A stretch of DNA of 64,000 nucleotides, taken from Enterobacteriaceae bacterium RIT714 (GTDB lineage Bacteria > Pseudomonadota > Gammaproteobacteria > Enterobacterales > Enterobacteriaceae). Location: assembly GCA_009668015.1 (NCBI GenBank), contig WJYB01000011.1, positions 1-64,000 of the forward strand, given 5' to 3'. A model generated the notes under the pieces. It was not told the DNA's origin, did no database searches, and worked only from the letters and a program-made list of their open reading frames with translations. The position numbers and the translations under genes were made by a program. Within the stretch, counting starts at the first letter, position 1, and each line of letters starts with the position of its first letter. Positions 1 to 8,452 of this stretch are shown in pieces.

Positions 1-751
1 CAAGAATGCGGTTGAGAATAATGCGCTGAGCCCGGGTGACTTCGGTAAAGGGATGGCTGATGTGGGCCTGTCTCAACAGTCACTCGCTGTTGACATGCTG
101 CAGAACGGTGCTTCTCCAGATGATTTGGCGGCTGCGCTGGTTAAGAACTCACACGGGCAAATACCAGAAGGTCAGGATACAGTAAGAGGTCTTTTGGTAG
201 CCTGGGCTGAGTTCTTTGGGGTGCCGGTTTGTGCATTGACCGCTGATGGAGAAATGACGCCACAGAGGGCTGCGGAAATACTGTCCAGTGGTGTACCGAC
301 CAGTGAAGCTAAACTGGCTCAATTTGTGGTCGCAAAAGCTTATTTAACTATGGCTAAAAGTGTAGATCTTGGTTTATCTGCCTCTAACCAAAAATATGTT
401 GATATTTTATCCGCTGAAGCAAAACAACACATTTTATATGGCGATAGCCCTACAAGGTGGCTACTTATATCCTGGAAATCCCGGGAAATCTATGTTCCCT
501 AAAGAATGGTCTGCGGATAAAGTCGTGCATACAATTGGTGATATCGCAACTTCACCAGATACTAAATGGTTTGCTCAGACGGGAACTGGCGGAATTATAC
601 TGCCACAGGGCAACCTGCTCGCTGGATTGCCTGGGAAGAGCGAGGTGGAGTGAGGGTTCGTGTTGTTTATGAACCAGCTAATGGAAAGATTATTACAGCA
701 TTCCCTGATGATAAGCCGACTCCGACTGCGCTTAAGCCAATAAAAAAATGA
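1..751 (+). pseudogene. 3' end of cdiA: CdiA-CT with EndoU nuclease toxin, frameshifted
   Basis: The window opens inside a large CdiA/hemagglutinin-type gene. A VENN motif is read at 11-22, the usual boundary between CdiA and its variable C-terminal toxin. Frame 2 continues to a stop at 500-502. A helical entry-like region is followed by HILYGD, typical of bacterial EndoU RNases. The EndoU homology then moves to frame 3 (GGYLYPGNPGKS, DIATSP) near 455 and returns to frame 2 near 590 (TATGQPARW, VRVVYEP, IITAFP), ending at 751. The two shifts, a gain near 455 and a loss near 590, compensate, but the stop at 500 cuts the product before the catalytic domain. Either the toxin is inactivated or the assembly has two local errors; neither site is a long homopolymer. 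The 5' part lies outside the window. Confidence 0.8.
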
Positions 752-758
752 GATAATT

Positions 759-1016
759 ATGATGGATATAGATAAAGAAATAATCAAGTTTGGAGAAGGG
801 TTAAAGGATCGGCTTGATCCTTCCTTGATTGATTTTGCATTAGATTACATAAGCCATTCGGAAGTTATTTTAGCTTTTGAAACCCTTTGTGATTATATTG
901 CTGATTATGAAATTAAGATAAGAAAAGACGAATATCAAAAAATAATTGATATTGTAAATAATCTTGGGTTAGAAATTGATAGTAGATATACATACATTAA
1001 TCCTGAAAAAGTATGA
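759..1016 (+). CDS. MafI-like immunity protein for EndoU toxin
   Basis: An 85-aa acidic protein starting 7 nt after the EndoU tail. Its sequence (FGEGLKDRLDP, FALDYISHSE, AFETLCDYI) resembles the MafI family, small cytoplasmic immunity proteins paired with EndoU-type toxins in maf and CDI loci. Two adjacent ATG codons (759, 762) could start it. The position just behind the toxin tail is the normal cdiA-CT/cdiI arrangement. It is intact although the toxin reading frame is broken, which would fit retention as protection against sibling toxins. The family call comes from remembered motifs, not a search. Confidence 0.75.
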   Translation: MMDIDKEIIKFGEGLKDRLDPSLIDFALDYISHSEVILAFETLCDYIADYEIKIRKDEYQKIIDIVNNLGLEIDSRYTYINPEKV

Positions 1017-1031
1017 AGTTTAATGGGTATG

Positions 1032-1066
1032 AATCCCCGCCTTAAAAAGCGGGGATTTTACTTTTT
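1032..1066. terminator. Terminator after immunity gene, probably bidirectional
   Basis: Nine-bp perfect arms (AATCCCCGC at 1032-1040, GCGGGGATT at 1049-1057) with an 8-nt A-rich loop are followed on the plus strand by a T-rich run. It ends the toxin/immunity transcript. The minus-strand remnant at 1065-1229 runs into it from the other side. Confidence 0.8.
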
Positions 1067-1229
1067 AGTCGTCTTCGCTGCGGATCAGGCCGTCGTAGCG
1101 GTCACGCCTGATCTTCGGAATATCGCCGGTATCGTTGAGCGCCTCCGGAAAATCCTTGATCCACTGGTTCATTTTCTTTTTATTGAAGTGGACGACGCTG
1201 AAGCCTTCGGCACAGCCCCACAGCTCGTG
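1065..1229 (-). pseudogene. C-terminal remnant of an unidentified protein
   Basis: The minus strand has a coherent reading frame from about 1229 to a TAA at 1065-1067. It includes the segments WGCAEGFSVVHFNKKK and DIPKIRRDRYDGLIRSEDD, with no start codon of its own. Residue composition and the run of sensible codons suggest the tail of a real protein, cut where the orphan toxin fragment begins on the other strand. I do not recognise the family. Its inverted orientation between two toxin modules points to rearrangement. Confidence 0.4.
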
Positions 1230-1451
1230 AGTGTTTGGGCAGCAATCGCCTCTAAGCCATGGCTTGATAACGCTATAGCAAGGAATGATCCGATAGTGCT
1301 TGCGACAAAGCCAAGTAATGATAATTTATATCGACTGGATAGTGCCACGGGCAAAAGTGAGTTGACGGGCTTTGGGCGAGAGTTTAATTATCTGTTAGAC
1401 CATGGTTACTCATTCGATAGCAAAACAATGCAGATGATAAAGGGTAAATAG
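1229..1451 (+). pseudogene. Orphan CdiA/Rhs-type toxin tail (truncated)
   Basis: The last 70 or so codons of an open frame ending at 1451 read like the C-terminal end of a polymorphic toxin: WLDNAIARNDPIVLATKP, then TGKSELTGFGREFNYL and HGYSFDS. Upstream of about 1229 the same frame runs antisense through an unrelated remnant, so no genuine start or VENN boundary remains. It is followed after 1 nt by a probable immunity gene. It is therefore an orphan toxin/immunity cassette of the kind found downstream of cdiBAI loci, which can recombine onto the main cdiA. The toxic activity is not recognised. Confidence 0.55.
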
Positions 1452-1452
1452 C

Positions 1453-1884
1453 ATGAACCAATATTTATCACCATTTTGCGAAATTTTTGGCGATATTATT
1501 AAGCGCTATGGATTTAATGTGACTGCGTGTGATAACGATACTATCATTATGGCCGGGAGAGGCTATCAACTGGTCTTTGTTATATGGCGAGAAGCGGTTG
1601 AAATAAGCTACTGTGTGATAAAAAATGATACTGAGGTTGTCACTTATAACGTCAGGGATTTCATTATTACTTATATGACGGATGCTGACCGGACAATATC
1701 AGAAATCACGTTTACTGCGGATCAAAATGAAGTGTACAAAAGAAATATCTACAGTCTTAATCACTTCGCAAATGCATTGAAAAACCATTTTCCCGCTATG
1801 CTCGAAGGGCGTATGGATTGGCTTGAATTATTTGAAAAGTCAGAATGGTATCGTAAACCAAGAGTCGAAAACAGAAAAGCCTGA
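1453..1884 (+). CDS. Probable immunity protein of orphan toxin cassette
   Basis: A 143-aa cytoplasmic protein with no signal peptide or membrane segment. It starts 1 nt after the toxin tail (TAG C ATG), so it is translationally coupled. It is acidic and aromatic, with segments such as YQLVFVIWREAVEISY and FANALKNHFP. I do not recognise a named family. The immunity role is inferred from position alone. Confidence 0.55.
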   Translation: MNQYLSPFCEIFGDIIKRYGFNVTACDNDTIIMAGRGYQLVFVIWREAVEISYCVIKNDTEVVTYNVRDFIITYMTDADRTISEITFTADQNEVYKRNIYSLNHFANALKNHFPAMLEGRMDWLELFEKSEWYRKPRVENRKA

Positions 1885-1947
1885 GGTGTTGGGATGATTT
1901 TAATACTCACTCTGGTGTGCGGGAGCGGTGTATTCATTTTTTGAGCC

Positions 1948-1977
1948 AAAAAAAGACGACAGTGAGGTTTGTCGTCT
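1948..1977 (-). terminator. Terminator of the minus-strand operon
   Basis: AGACGACA (1954-1961) pairs with TGTCGTCT (1970-1977). Read on the minus strand, the hairpin is followed by seven T residues. It lies about 50 nt beyond the stop of the DUF523/DUF1722 gene and probably ends the whole minus-strand operon. Confidence 0.75.
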
Positions 1978-2030
1978 AAAGATGCTACCTGTAAGGACCT
2001 TTTGGGCTTAGGGTCTCTCGTTTTGGACTA

Positions 2031-2990
2031 TCAGCTAATGGCCAGCCGCAGGCCTAAGTCTTGCGGGTACGGGTCGAAGTAGTTTTGCGTCAGGAGATAG
2101 CGGTCCGGGTGTTCCGCCAGATAATGTTTCAACAGCGTAAGCGGGGCGAGGATCGGCAGCTGTCCGGCGCGGTAGTTGAGGATAACTTCACGCAACTCCA
2201 GGCGCTGGCGGGTATTGAGCTGTTTACGGAAATAGCCCTGAATGTGCATCAGCACGTTGGTGTGGTTTTTGCGCGACGCGGGCTGTTTCAAAATCGCCAT
2301 CAGTTTCTCGCGATAGACCGCAAAAAAGGCCTCCAGATCGTCCCATTCGTGAAGCGACGCCACAAAAGGTCCGATCTCGCGATAACCCGCCTGATTATGC
2401 GCCAGCAGTTGCAGCTTGTAGCGGCTGTGAAAGGCCAGCAGCGCACCGCGCGTCAGGCCGCTGGCGCGAAGCATGTTCAGCTCGTGCAGGGCAAATACCC
2501 GCGCGATAAAGTTCTCCCGCAGTATCGGATCGTGCAACCGCCCGTCTTCCTCCACCGGCAGCCACGGATATTTTTCCTGCATCGCGGCGGTGAAAATGCC
2601 GTTCCCCTCTTTCTGGCCAGAATTTCCCGCTTCGTCGTAGAGGCGCACGCGCTCCATGCCGCAGCTTGGCGATTTGGCGCAGACGATGAATCCGGCGTAA
2701 TCGGCAATACCCGGCAAATAATGTCCGGCAAACTCGGCCATTTTATGGGTGATGTCTTCATGGGGGGCCTGGGTAAAACGCATGTGCATCTCACCGTCGG
2801 GCGTTTTGACCAGCCGCAGCGCCGGGCGAGGGACGGGCAAGCCCACCGCCATTTCCGGGCATACGGGTTTGAACGTCACCCATTGCGCCAGCGCATCCAT
2901 TAAAAAGCTCATGCGTTTATGCCCGCCGTCGAACCGCACGGCCGAGCCGGTCAGACATCCGCTGATACCGAGAATGGGTTTATTGTTCAT
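2031..2990 (-). CDS. DUF523/DUF1722 protein, YbgA-like
   Basis: 319 aa. The N-terminal half is a DUF523 domain with conserved cysteines (GISGCLTG, KPVCPEMAVGLPVPRP, VCAKSPSCG). The C-terminal half is DUF1722, the YbgA domain (FHSRYKLQLLAHNQ, GYFRKQL). YbgA is encoded beside the photolyase gene phrB in E. coli, and fusions of this type occur in light-induced gene clusters. The cysteine pattern may bind metal. Here the gene closes a lipid-modification operon and no photolyase is visible in the window. Start ATG at 2988-2990; the gap to the upstream lipoprotein gene is 12 nt. Confidence 0.8.
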   Translation of the reverse strand: MNNKPILGISGCLTGSAVRFDGGHKRMSFLMDALAQWVTFKPVCPEMAVGLPVPRPALRLVKTPDGEMHMRFTQAPHEDITHKMAEFAGHYLPGIADYAGFIVCAKSPSCGMERVRLYDEAGNSGQKEGNGIFTAAMQEKYPWLPVEEDGRLHDPILRENFIARVFALHELNMLRASGLTRGALLAFHSRYKLQLLAHNQAGYREIGPFVASLHEWDDLEAFFAVYREKLMAILKQPASRKNHTNVLMHIQGYFRKQLNTRQRLELREVILNYRAGQLPILAPLTLLKHYLAEHPDRYLLTQNYFDPYPQDLGLRLAIS

Positions 2991-3002
2991 GATGTTGTCC
3001 CC

Positions 3003-3533
3003 TTACTGCGCGTTGCGGGTGAAGAAAATGGTCACCGTCCCGACGTTAAAGCCAAATTTCGTCATCGCGGTTTTATTAAAGAGATGTTTGCCGTCCTGCA
3101 AATACATCCAGTCGTCGAAGTGCAGTAGCCAGGTTTTGCCGTCGGCTTTGACGTTCATGCTATAGCGCCAGTTGAAGGCGTTTCCCGCCGCCTGGCCCGT
3201 CGCCAGCCCCTCGATATCGCCCGCGCGCCCTTCGTAGCGATCGGCGCTGACGCGCCGGATATGCCATACGCGCTGCTGTTTTTCGCCATCGTCGTATACA
3301 AACTGTTCGTTAAGCGTCAGCGTATCGCCGCTGACCTCGCCCTTGATATCGACGTGGAAGCGGCGAATTTGCTTGCCGCTGCGATCCTGCACCATCCCCC
3401 AGGCTTCGGTCTGGCCCTGAAAATAGTCGAAGATATCGAGCCGCGGCTGCTGCTCGCGGTAATCGTTAATATCGGCGCTACAGCCGGCCAGCAGGGTCAT
3501 CAGCATCAGGCCGAGAGTCAGAAAACGTTTCAT
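3003..3533 (-). CDS. DUF3833 lipoprotein
   Basis: 176 aa with a type II signal peptide. The lipobox LAGC gives lipidation at Cys18. The body is a lipocalin-like beta-rich domain of the DUF3833 type (FDYFQGQTEAWGMVQDRSG, LNEQFVYDDGE, WMYLQDGKHLFNKT). DUF3833 proteins are regularly found in the same clusters as the Cfa-like, DUF1365 and FAD-oxidoreductase genes around it. Its start overlaps the previous stop (ATGA at 3530-3533), so it is translationally coupled. A role in carrying or sensing a modified lipid is an inference. Confidence 0.8.
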   Translation of the reverse strand: MKRFLTLGLMLMTLLAGCSADINDYREQQPRLDIFDYFQGQTEAWGMVQDRSGKQIRRFHVDIKGEVSGDTLTLNEQFVYDDGEKQQRVWHIRRVSADRYEGRAGDIEGLATGQAAGNAFNWRYSMNVKADGKTWLLHFDDWMYLQDGKHLFNKTAMTKFGFNVGTVTIFFTRNAQ

Positions 3534-4057
3534 GGTTTACCTCCGATCAACTGCAGTCGTAGTTCGGGATATTGCGTGCGAGGGCCGAGCCAGATCGCCA
3601 GAAAGCGCTCGCTGAAGGTGGCCGATTGCGGTGAGCCGAGCGGTGTAAACGGCGAGCGGGCCGTCGGGGCGCGATACCAGAATTGCCCCTGGCCGTTAGT
3701 CACGACAAATGCCAGCTGGCTTCCCTGATCCACATCGGGCCAAAGCGCCCGCAGCCTGCGCAGCCACTCCTCGCTGTTGGGTTCACTGTCCAGAATGCCC
3801 TGCGCCTGCCACTGATCGCGGGTGGCGTCGACCAGTTCGTCACGGCTGATGCTGCGCTGATAGGTGATCAGCAGCGCCTGATCCTGTTGCAGGCCGGTGT
3901 AACGGCCATCCGGGGTGCTCAGCCGGGAGCGATAAACGTCAAACGGCCCCCAGGTCAGTGTCGCCTCGCCCACTTTGCGCCAGGTGAGCCAGTCGGCGGC
4001 GTGCGCCGCAGGGAGCGCGGCAGCCAGCCAGAGCAGAAGCAGCAAGGCGGATTTCAT
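3530..4057 (-). CDS. Chalcone isomerase-like exported protein
   Basis: 175 aa with an N-terminal signal peptide (MKSALLLLLWLAAALPAAHA), so periplasmic. The mature part resembles the chalcone-isomerase-like fold found in bacterial exported proteins (WRKVGEATLTWGPFDVYRS, LLITYQRSISRDELVDAT, FSERFLAIWLG). Such proteins probably bind fatty acids rather than act as flavonoid isomerases. A longer open frame continues upstream to 4297. ATG at 4055-4057 is preferred because it gives the signal peptide and an ATGA overlap with the upstream gene. Confidence 0.75.
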   Translation of the reverse strand: MKSALLLLLWLAAALPAAHAADWLTWRKVGEATLTWGPFDVYRSRLSTPDGRYTGLQQDQALLITYQRSISRDELVDATRDQWQAQGILDSEPNSEEWLRRLRALWPDVDQGSQLAFVVTNGQGQFWYRAPTARSPFTPLGSPQSATFSERFLAIWLGPRTQYPELRLQLIGGKP

Positions 4058-4539
4058 GGTTGCCTCCCCACCAGCAGATGGAAAAACAGAATTAACACCA
4101 GCCAGCCCATCGCCATCCAGCTCAGGACGATGAATGTCGGGGCCAGAAAAGCGATCGCGCCCAGACGCTCGCCGAGAAAATAGGCCACCGGCCCGCCTGT
4201 GGTGCCCATCAGCACCAGCAGCCAGCGGGGCAGCGCGGTAGTGCTGGTGAGCTGGTTCCAGACGCAGGCGAACATCAGCCACAGGGCCATCATCCACAGC
4301 GGTAAAATGCTGTCGCCGTTGAAACGAATCAGTCCCGTCAGCGACCAGAGCGTATCGAGCGAACTGCCCGCGGCGGCCAGCAGAATGGCGTAGATACGCT
4401 GGACCGGCTTCAGCATCAGGCAGGCCAGCAGCGCCAGCGCCAGCCAGACCATGACGCCGCGCTCGCGAAATAGCACCACCAGCGTCCAGTAGAGATCGAA
4501 CGCAATGGCCAGCAAAAAGACCTGCACGTGGCGGTTCAT
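4054..4539 (-). CDS. DUF2878 inner-membrane protein
   Basis: 161 aa, almost entirely hydrophobic, with about five predicted membrane helices. It matches the DUF2878 family known from the same photo-oxidative-stress gene clusters. No catalytic motif is visible. It overlaps both neighbours through ATGA junctions (4536-4539 and 4054-4057), indicating a single operon. A role in membrane lipid modification is inferred from context. Confidence 0.75.
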   Translation of the reverse strand: MNRHVQVFLLAIAFDLYWTLVVLFRERGVMVWLALALLACLMLKPVQRIYAILLAAAGSSLDTLWSLTGLIRFNGDSILPLWMMALWLMFACVWNQLTSTTALPRWLLVLMGTTGGPVAYFLGERLGAIAFLAPTFIVLSWMAMGWLVLILFFHLLVGRQP

Positions 4540-5756
4540 ACGCGCTCTGCCGTCAGCTGCACCACGCTGATGGTGCGGGCGTTGAACCCGGCTTCACAGT
4601 AGCCCAGGTAGTAGAGCCACATCCGGCGGAACCGCTCGTCAAAGCCGAGTTTTTCAATATCCTGCCAGGCATGGATAAAGCGTGTGCGCCAGTGAGCCAG
4701 CGTGCGCGCATAGTCTGGTCCCATATCAAACAGATTGCGCACCACGAAATCGGTATGGCGGGTCATCAGATCGCTCATCGCCGTAATGCTTGGCAAAAAG
4801 CCGCCGGGGAAGATATAGCGCTGAATAAAATCGACGCTTTTGCTGTAGGCGCGGTAGCGCTGGTCCTGAATGGTGATCGCCTGAATCGCCATTTTGCCAC
4901 CGGGGCGCAGGCGCGCCTGACAGGTGCGGAAAAATTCCGGTAAGAAGCGTTTGCCGACCGCCTCGATCATCTCTACCGACACCAGTTTGTCGAACTCCCC
5001 GGTGAGATCGCGATAATCGCACAGCAGAACCTGAACCCGATCCTGCAGCCCGGCGCGGGCAATTCTGGCCTGTGCCCAGCTAAACTGCTCTAACGACAGT
5101 GTGGTGGTAGTCACCCGGCAGCCATAGTGACGGGCAGCAAATTCTGCCATCGCGCCCCAGCCGGTGCCGATTTCCAGCAGATGATCGGCAGGCGTCAGCG
5201 CCAGCTGGTCACACAGTCGCGCCATTTTTGCCTGCTGCGCGGCCGTCAGATCCTGATCCGGCGTGGTAAACAGCGCGCTGGAGTAAAGCAGCTCATCATC
5301 GAGAAAATGGGCATAAAAGGTATTGCCCAGATCGTAATGGGCGGAGATATTTTCCCGCGCCTGCTGACGATGGTTGCGGCGCGACCAGTGGCGCAGGCGT
5401 TCAACGGGCTTGCCCATCAGCCGAAAACCGCTCTCCAGCCGCCCCAGCGCTTTACCGTTGAGGGCTAAAATCTGTAGCAAAGTGGGGAGCTGATGCGTCT
5501 CCCATTCCCCGTCCATCCAGGCTTCGGCGGCGGCAAGACTGCCGCCGGTCAACACCCGCCGGTATACCGCGGAGGAGAGGATCTCCACGTCGGCATGCAG
5601 CGCTGCGCTGGCGTCACCGAAATGGAACGTCTGGTTACCCTCGCGTACGGTCAGCGAACCCTGCTGCAACTCCCCTAAAAGTCGGAACAGCAGCCAGCGC
5701 GCCATCCGCGCATTGCGCGGGCATTCTGGTTCAAGCGCATAAACGGGATCGGTCAT
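4536..5756 (-). CDS. Cfa-like fatty acyl-phospholipid methyltransferase
   Basis: 406 aa, class I SAM methyltransferase of the cyclopropane-fatty-acid synthase type. The AHYDLGNTFYAHFLDD block lies at about 139-154, SAM motif I LEIGTGWG at 194-201, and the acyl-site motif PGGFLPS follows. The family transfers a methyl or methylene group from SAM to double bonds of membrane phospholipid acyl chains. The company of an FAD oxidoreductase, DUF1365 and DUF2878 matches CfaA/UfaM-type clusters of Rhodobacter and Vibrio rather than housekeeping cfa. The exact product (cyclopropane, methyl-branched or furan fatty acid) is not determined. Confidence 0.85.
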   Translation of the reverse strand: MTDPVYALEPECPRNARMARWLLFRLLGELQQGSLTVREGNQTFHFGDASAALHADVEILSSAVYRRVLTGGSLAAAEAWMDGEWETHQLPTLLQILALNGKALGRLESGFRLMGKPVERLRHWSRRNHRQQARENISAHYDLGNTFYAHFLDDELLYSSALFTTPDQDLTAAQQAKMARLCDQLALTPADHLLEIGTGWGAMAEFAARHYGCRVTTTTLSLEQFSWAQARIARAGLQDRVQVLLCDYRDLTGEFDKLVSVEMIEAVGKRFLPEFFRTCQARLRPGGKMAIQAITIQDQRYRAYSKSVDFIQRYIFPGGFLPSITAMSDLMTRHTDFVVRNLFDMGPDYARTLAHWRTRFIHAWQDIEKLGFDERFRRMWLYYLGYCEAGFNARTISVVQLTAERV

Positions 5757-6475
5757 GAGCGTTCACTCCTGCTGGCGGGGTGGTTATAGATGGGCATGCG
5801 TTTAAGCCACAGCCGCAACGCCTGCCAGTAAATCGCAAGGACAGTTTTGAGCGTCATCAGGGGGATGCGCCGCAGCAGCGAATTGAGCGCTGCGCGGGTC
5901 AGCGGCTGGCGGGCCAGCATCAGCGTGGCATCAAACACTTTCGCTTCCTGATGGTTTTCAATGTGCATGTGCAAGGTTTTGCCGGGACGATTGAAGCGCC
6001 AGTGGTACACCATATCCATCGGATTAAACGGCGACACATGGAACGCTTTCGCCATCGGGCGTGCCTCCTGCCCGTTCACCGCGTAGTAGTGCCGCTCGTT
6101 CCACGGCGTGTTGCGGACCTCGGTCAGGACCCAGCGCAACGTCTCCTGCTGGTCGAAGCAGTAATAAAAATTGACCGGATTAAAATGGAATCCGAAGTAG
6201 CGCAACTGGGTGAGCAGCATGACCCGGCCATCGGTGCGTTCCCCGGTCAGGCTCTCCAGCCTGTCGAGCGCCTTCTCTTTGAGTGGCGCGCCCAGCGGAT
6301 AGTCGCTGTCGTGGAATGAGGCCGCGGCAAAGCGGTTGCGGCGGATCCCCACCGACGGCAGGATCGCCAGTTCATCGAGATCGAGCCAGGCCATAAACAG
6401 CTGATAGCGAAAGTGGTGCGCCCGGGGCAGCAGACGACGATGGCGTAGCACGCCCTGGTACAGGCAACTGTTCAT
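5753..6475 (-). CDS. DUF1365 protein
   Basis: 240 aa from ATG at 6473-6475. The open frame extends further upstream, but that start would overlap the FAD gene heavily, whereas this one lies 1 nt after its stop. Typical DUF1365 blocks are present: LYQGVLRHRR, FRYQLFMAWLDLDEL, FGFHFNPVNFYYCFD, EVRNTPWNERHYY, FHVSPFNPMD. The biochemical role is unknown. In Rhodobacter a DUF1365 protein acts together with CfaA in the singlet-oxygen response controlled by sigma-E/ChrR. Coupled to the methyltransferase gene by ATGA. Confidence 0.85.
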   Translation of the reverse strand: MNSCLYQGVLRHRRLLPRAHHFRYQLFMAWLDLDELAILPSVGIRRNRFAAASFHDSDYPLGAPLKEKALDRLESLTGERTDGRVMLLTQLRYFGFHFNPVNFYYCFDQQETLRWVLTEVRNTPWNERHYYAVNGQEARPMAKAFHVSPFNPMDMVYHWRFNRPGKTLHMHIENHQEAKVFDATLMLARQPLTRAALNSLLRRIPLMTLKTVLAIYWQALRLWLKRMPIYNHPASRSERS

Positions 6476-6476
6476 G

Positions 6477-7736
6477 TTATGCCCCCTCCACGGCGGCGAT
6501 CCCTGCCACCACATCAAGCGCGCTATGCACGCCATCCTCGTGAAAACCGTTGTACCAGTAAGCCCCGCAGAACCAGCTGCGCTGGTGGCCGTTGATCTCG
6601 GCGCGCCGGGTTTGCGCCCGCCAGCTTGTCGGATTGAATTGGGGATGTTCATAAACAAAACGCTGCCAGACGTAGCGTTCGTCGATTGCGGTGTCCGGAT
6701 TGAGAGTGACGCAGAACAACGGCGCTCCCTTCGGCAGCCCTTGTAAAATATTCATGTTGTAGGTTACGCAGGCGCTGGCGTGATCCTGTTCGCTCAGACG
6801 ATAGTTCCAGCTTGCCCAGGCTCGTTCACGCACCGGCAGCCAGCGCTTGTCGTTATGCAGCACGACTTCGTTACGTTGCCAGCCAATGTCGCCGAGAATT
6901 TCGCTTTCTGCCTGGCTGGGATGTTCCAGCAACGCGAGCGCTTGCCCGGAGTGACAGGCAAAAATCACCTGGTCGAAGGTGTGGGTCCGATCGGCAATCT
7001 GCACCTCAACGCCATCAGCATGGCGAGTCACTTTTTGCACCGGGGCGTGAGTGTGCAGCGTCAGACGGTCGCCGAGCTTCGCCAGCAGGGCGCGGACATA
7101 CTCGCGCGATCCGCCCGGCACGACGTACCACTGCGGCCGATGCGTGATATCCAGCAGCCCGTGGTTGTCAAAAAAGCGCAGAAACAGCGCCAGCGGAAAA
7201 CGGCGCATCTCCTGTAACGACGAGGACCAGATGGCGGCCCCCATCGGCAGAATGTAATGCCGGGCGAAAAAGTCGCTAAAGTGGTGCTGTTCCAGGAACG
7301 TTTGCAGCGTGTGGTTGTTGTCCACCGGCCCTGCCAGCGCCTGTTTTGCCAGCCGGTTAAAGCGCACGATGGATTTGAGCAGCCGCCAGAAAGTGGGATT
7401 CAGCAGATTGCGCCGCTGGGCAAACAGCGAAGTCAGGGTGTGCCCGTTGTATTCCAGCCCGCTTGCAGGGTTGTGGACGGAAAAACTCATCTGCGTTTTT
7501 TGTCCGCTGATACCCAGTTCGCTTAGCATGCCGATAAAACGCGGATAGGTGCGGTCGTTGAAGACGATAAACCCGGTGTCGATGGCAAATGTGCCTGTCG
7601 GGGTCGCGATATCGACCGTCGCGGTATGGCCGCCAACCGCGCGTTCCGCCTCGAAAAGAGTGACGTTATGGTGTCCGGCCAGCCGCCATGCGCAGGTCAG
7701 CCCGGCGATCCCGCCGCCGATGATGGCGATGTTCAT
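6477..7736 (-). CDS. FAD-dependent amine-oxidase-like oxidoreductase
   Basis: 419 aa. The N-terminal dinucleotide-binding site reads IIGGGIAGLTCAWRL (about residues 5-19), followed by the ERAVGGHT block typical of the amine oxidase/phytoene desaturase superfamily. A second FAD-contact region appears near the C-terminus (WFCGAYWYNGFHEDG). Members in such clusters are thought to desaturate or isomerise fatty acyl chains alongside the Cfa-like enzyme (UfaD-like); that role is inference here. Its start overlaps the SDR gene stop by ATGA (7733-7736). Confidence 0.85.
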   Translation of the reverse strand: MNIAIIGGGIAGLTCAWRLAGHHNVTLFEAERAVGGHTATVDIATPTGTFAIDTGFIVFNDRTYPRFIGMLSELGISGQKTQMSFSVHNPASGLEYNGHTLTSLFAQRRNLLNPTFWRLLKSIVRFNRLAKQALAGPVDNNHTLQTFLEQHHFSDFFARHYILPMGAAIWSSSLQEMRRFPLALFLRFFDNHGLLDITHRPQWYVVPGGSREYVRALLAKLGDRLTLHTHAPVQKVTRHADGVEVQIADRTHTFDQVIFACHSGQALALLEHPSQAESEILGDIGWQRNEVVLHNDKRWLPVRERAWASWNYRLSEQDHASACVTYNMNILQGLPKGAPLFCVTLNPDTAIDERYVWQRFVYEHPQFNPTSWRAQTRRAEINGHQRSWFCGAYWYNGFHEDGVHSALDVVAGIAAVEGA

Positions 7737-8452
7737 GAGCGCACCATCCTGCGCAGCAGCGCGTGCTGGACAAATAGCGGCAGTGACGCCAGCAGGCGCA
7801 TCACCAGACTGAATCCGCCGGGGAAGGCGATATGCGTTTTGCCTTTCGCCACGCCACGACGGATGGCGGTCACGGCCTGTTCCACGCTCACTTTTGCAGG
7901 CATGGGGAAATCGTTTTTGCGGGTGAGAGGCGTATCGACAAAGCCCGGTGAAACCACCGTGACGGCAATGCCTTTCGGTTCCCAGTCGAGGCGCAGACTG
8001 TTGGCAAACCAGGTGAGCGCCGCTTTGGATGCGCCGTAGGCTTCTGCGCGCGGGAAGGGCAGCCAGTGGGCCATGGAGCTGACCAGCACCACGCGGCTTC
8101 CGGGTGCAAGTTGATCCTGTAGCGCCGCCAGGCAGTTGACGGGGCCGCTAAAATTGGTGCTCATCACCCGCGTGACCCGATCGACGTCGATCGCGCCGCG
8201 ATCGAGATATTCACAGGTGCCGGCGCAGAGGATCGCCAGGTCAACGCGGCAATCGGCCAGCGCTTCGCGACAGGCTTGCGCGTCGGTCATATCAAACTGA
8301 CGAAGGGAAATCAGCGGGCTGTACTGGCGCAGCGCCTCAAGGCGAGCGGCATCCCTGCCACAGGCAATGACGCGACAGCCGTCATCCGCCCAGGACTTCG
8401 CCAGTCCCTCGCCAATCCCTGAGGTGGCTCCGGTGATGAGGACAGTCATCAT
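7733..8452 (-). CDS. Short-chain dehydrogenase/reductase
   Basis: 239 aa, classical SDR. The cofactor motif GATSGIG spans about 8-14, the CAGT variant of the NAG motif lies near 76-79, the catalytic Ser is near 126, and YGASK gives Tyr139 and Lys143. Residues after the first strand (CGRDAARL) favour NADP(H). SDRs are a constant member of this cluster type, presumably acting on a lipid intermediate. A second ATG follows directly. The ATGA overlap (8449-8452) with the NTF2-like gene supports the first one. Confidence 0.85.
   Translation of the reverse strand: MMTVLITGATSGIGEGLAKSWADDGCRVIACGRDAARLEALRQYSPLISLRQFDMTDAQACREALADCRVDLAILCAGTCEYLDRGAIDVDRVTRVMSTNFSGPVNCLAALQDQLAPGSRVVLVSSMAHWLPFPRAEAYGASKAALTWFANSLRLDWEPKGIAVTVVSPGFVDTPLTRKNDFPMPAKVSVEQAVTAIRRGVAKGKTHIAFPGGFSLVMRLLASLPLFVQHALLRRMVRS

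Noticed and set aside
2061..2903. Long plus-strand frame (280 aa) opposite the DUF523/DUF1722 gene
   Set aside because: It is antisense to a clear conserved gene, arginine/glutamine-rich as expected for a GC-rich shadow, and has no ribosome-binding site or recognised domain.
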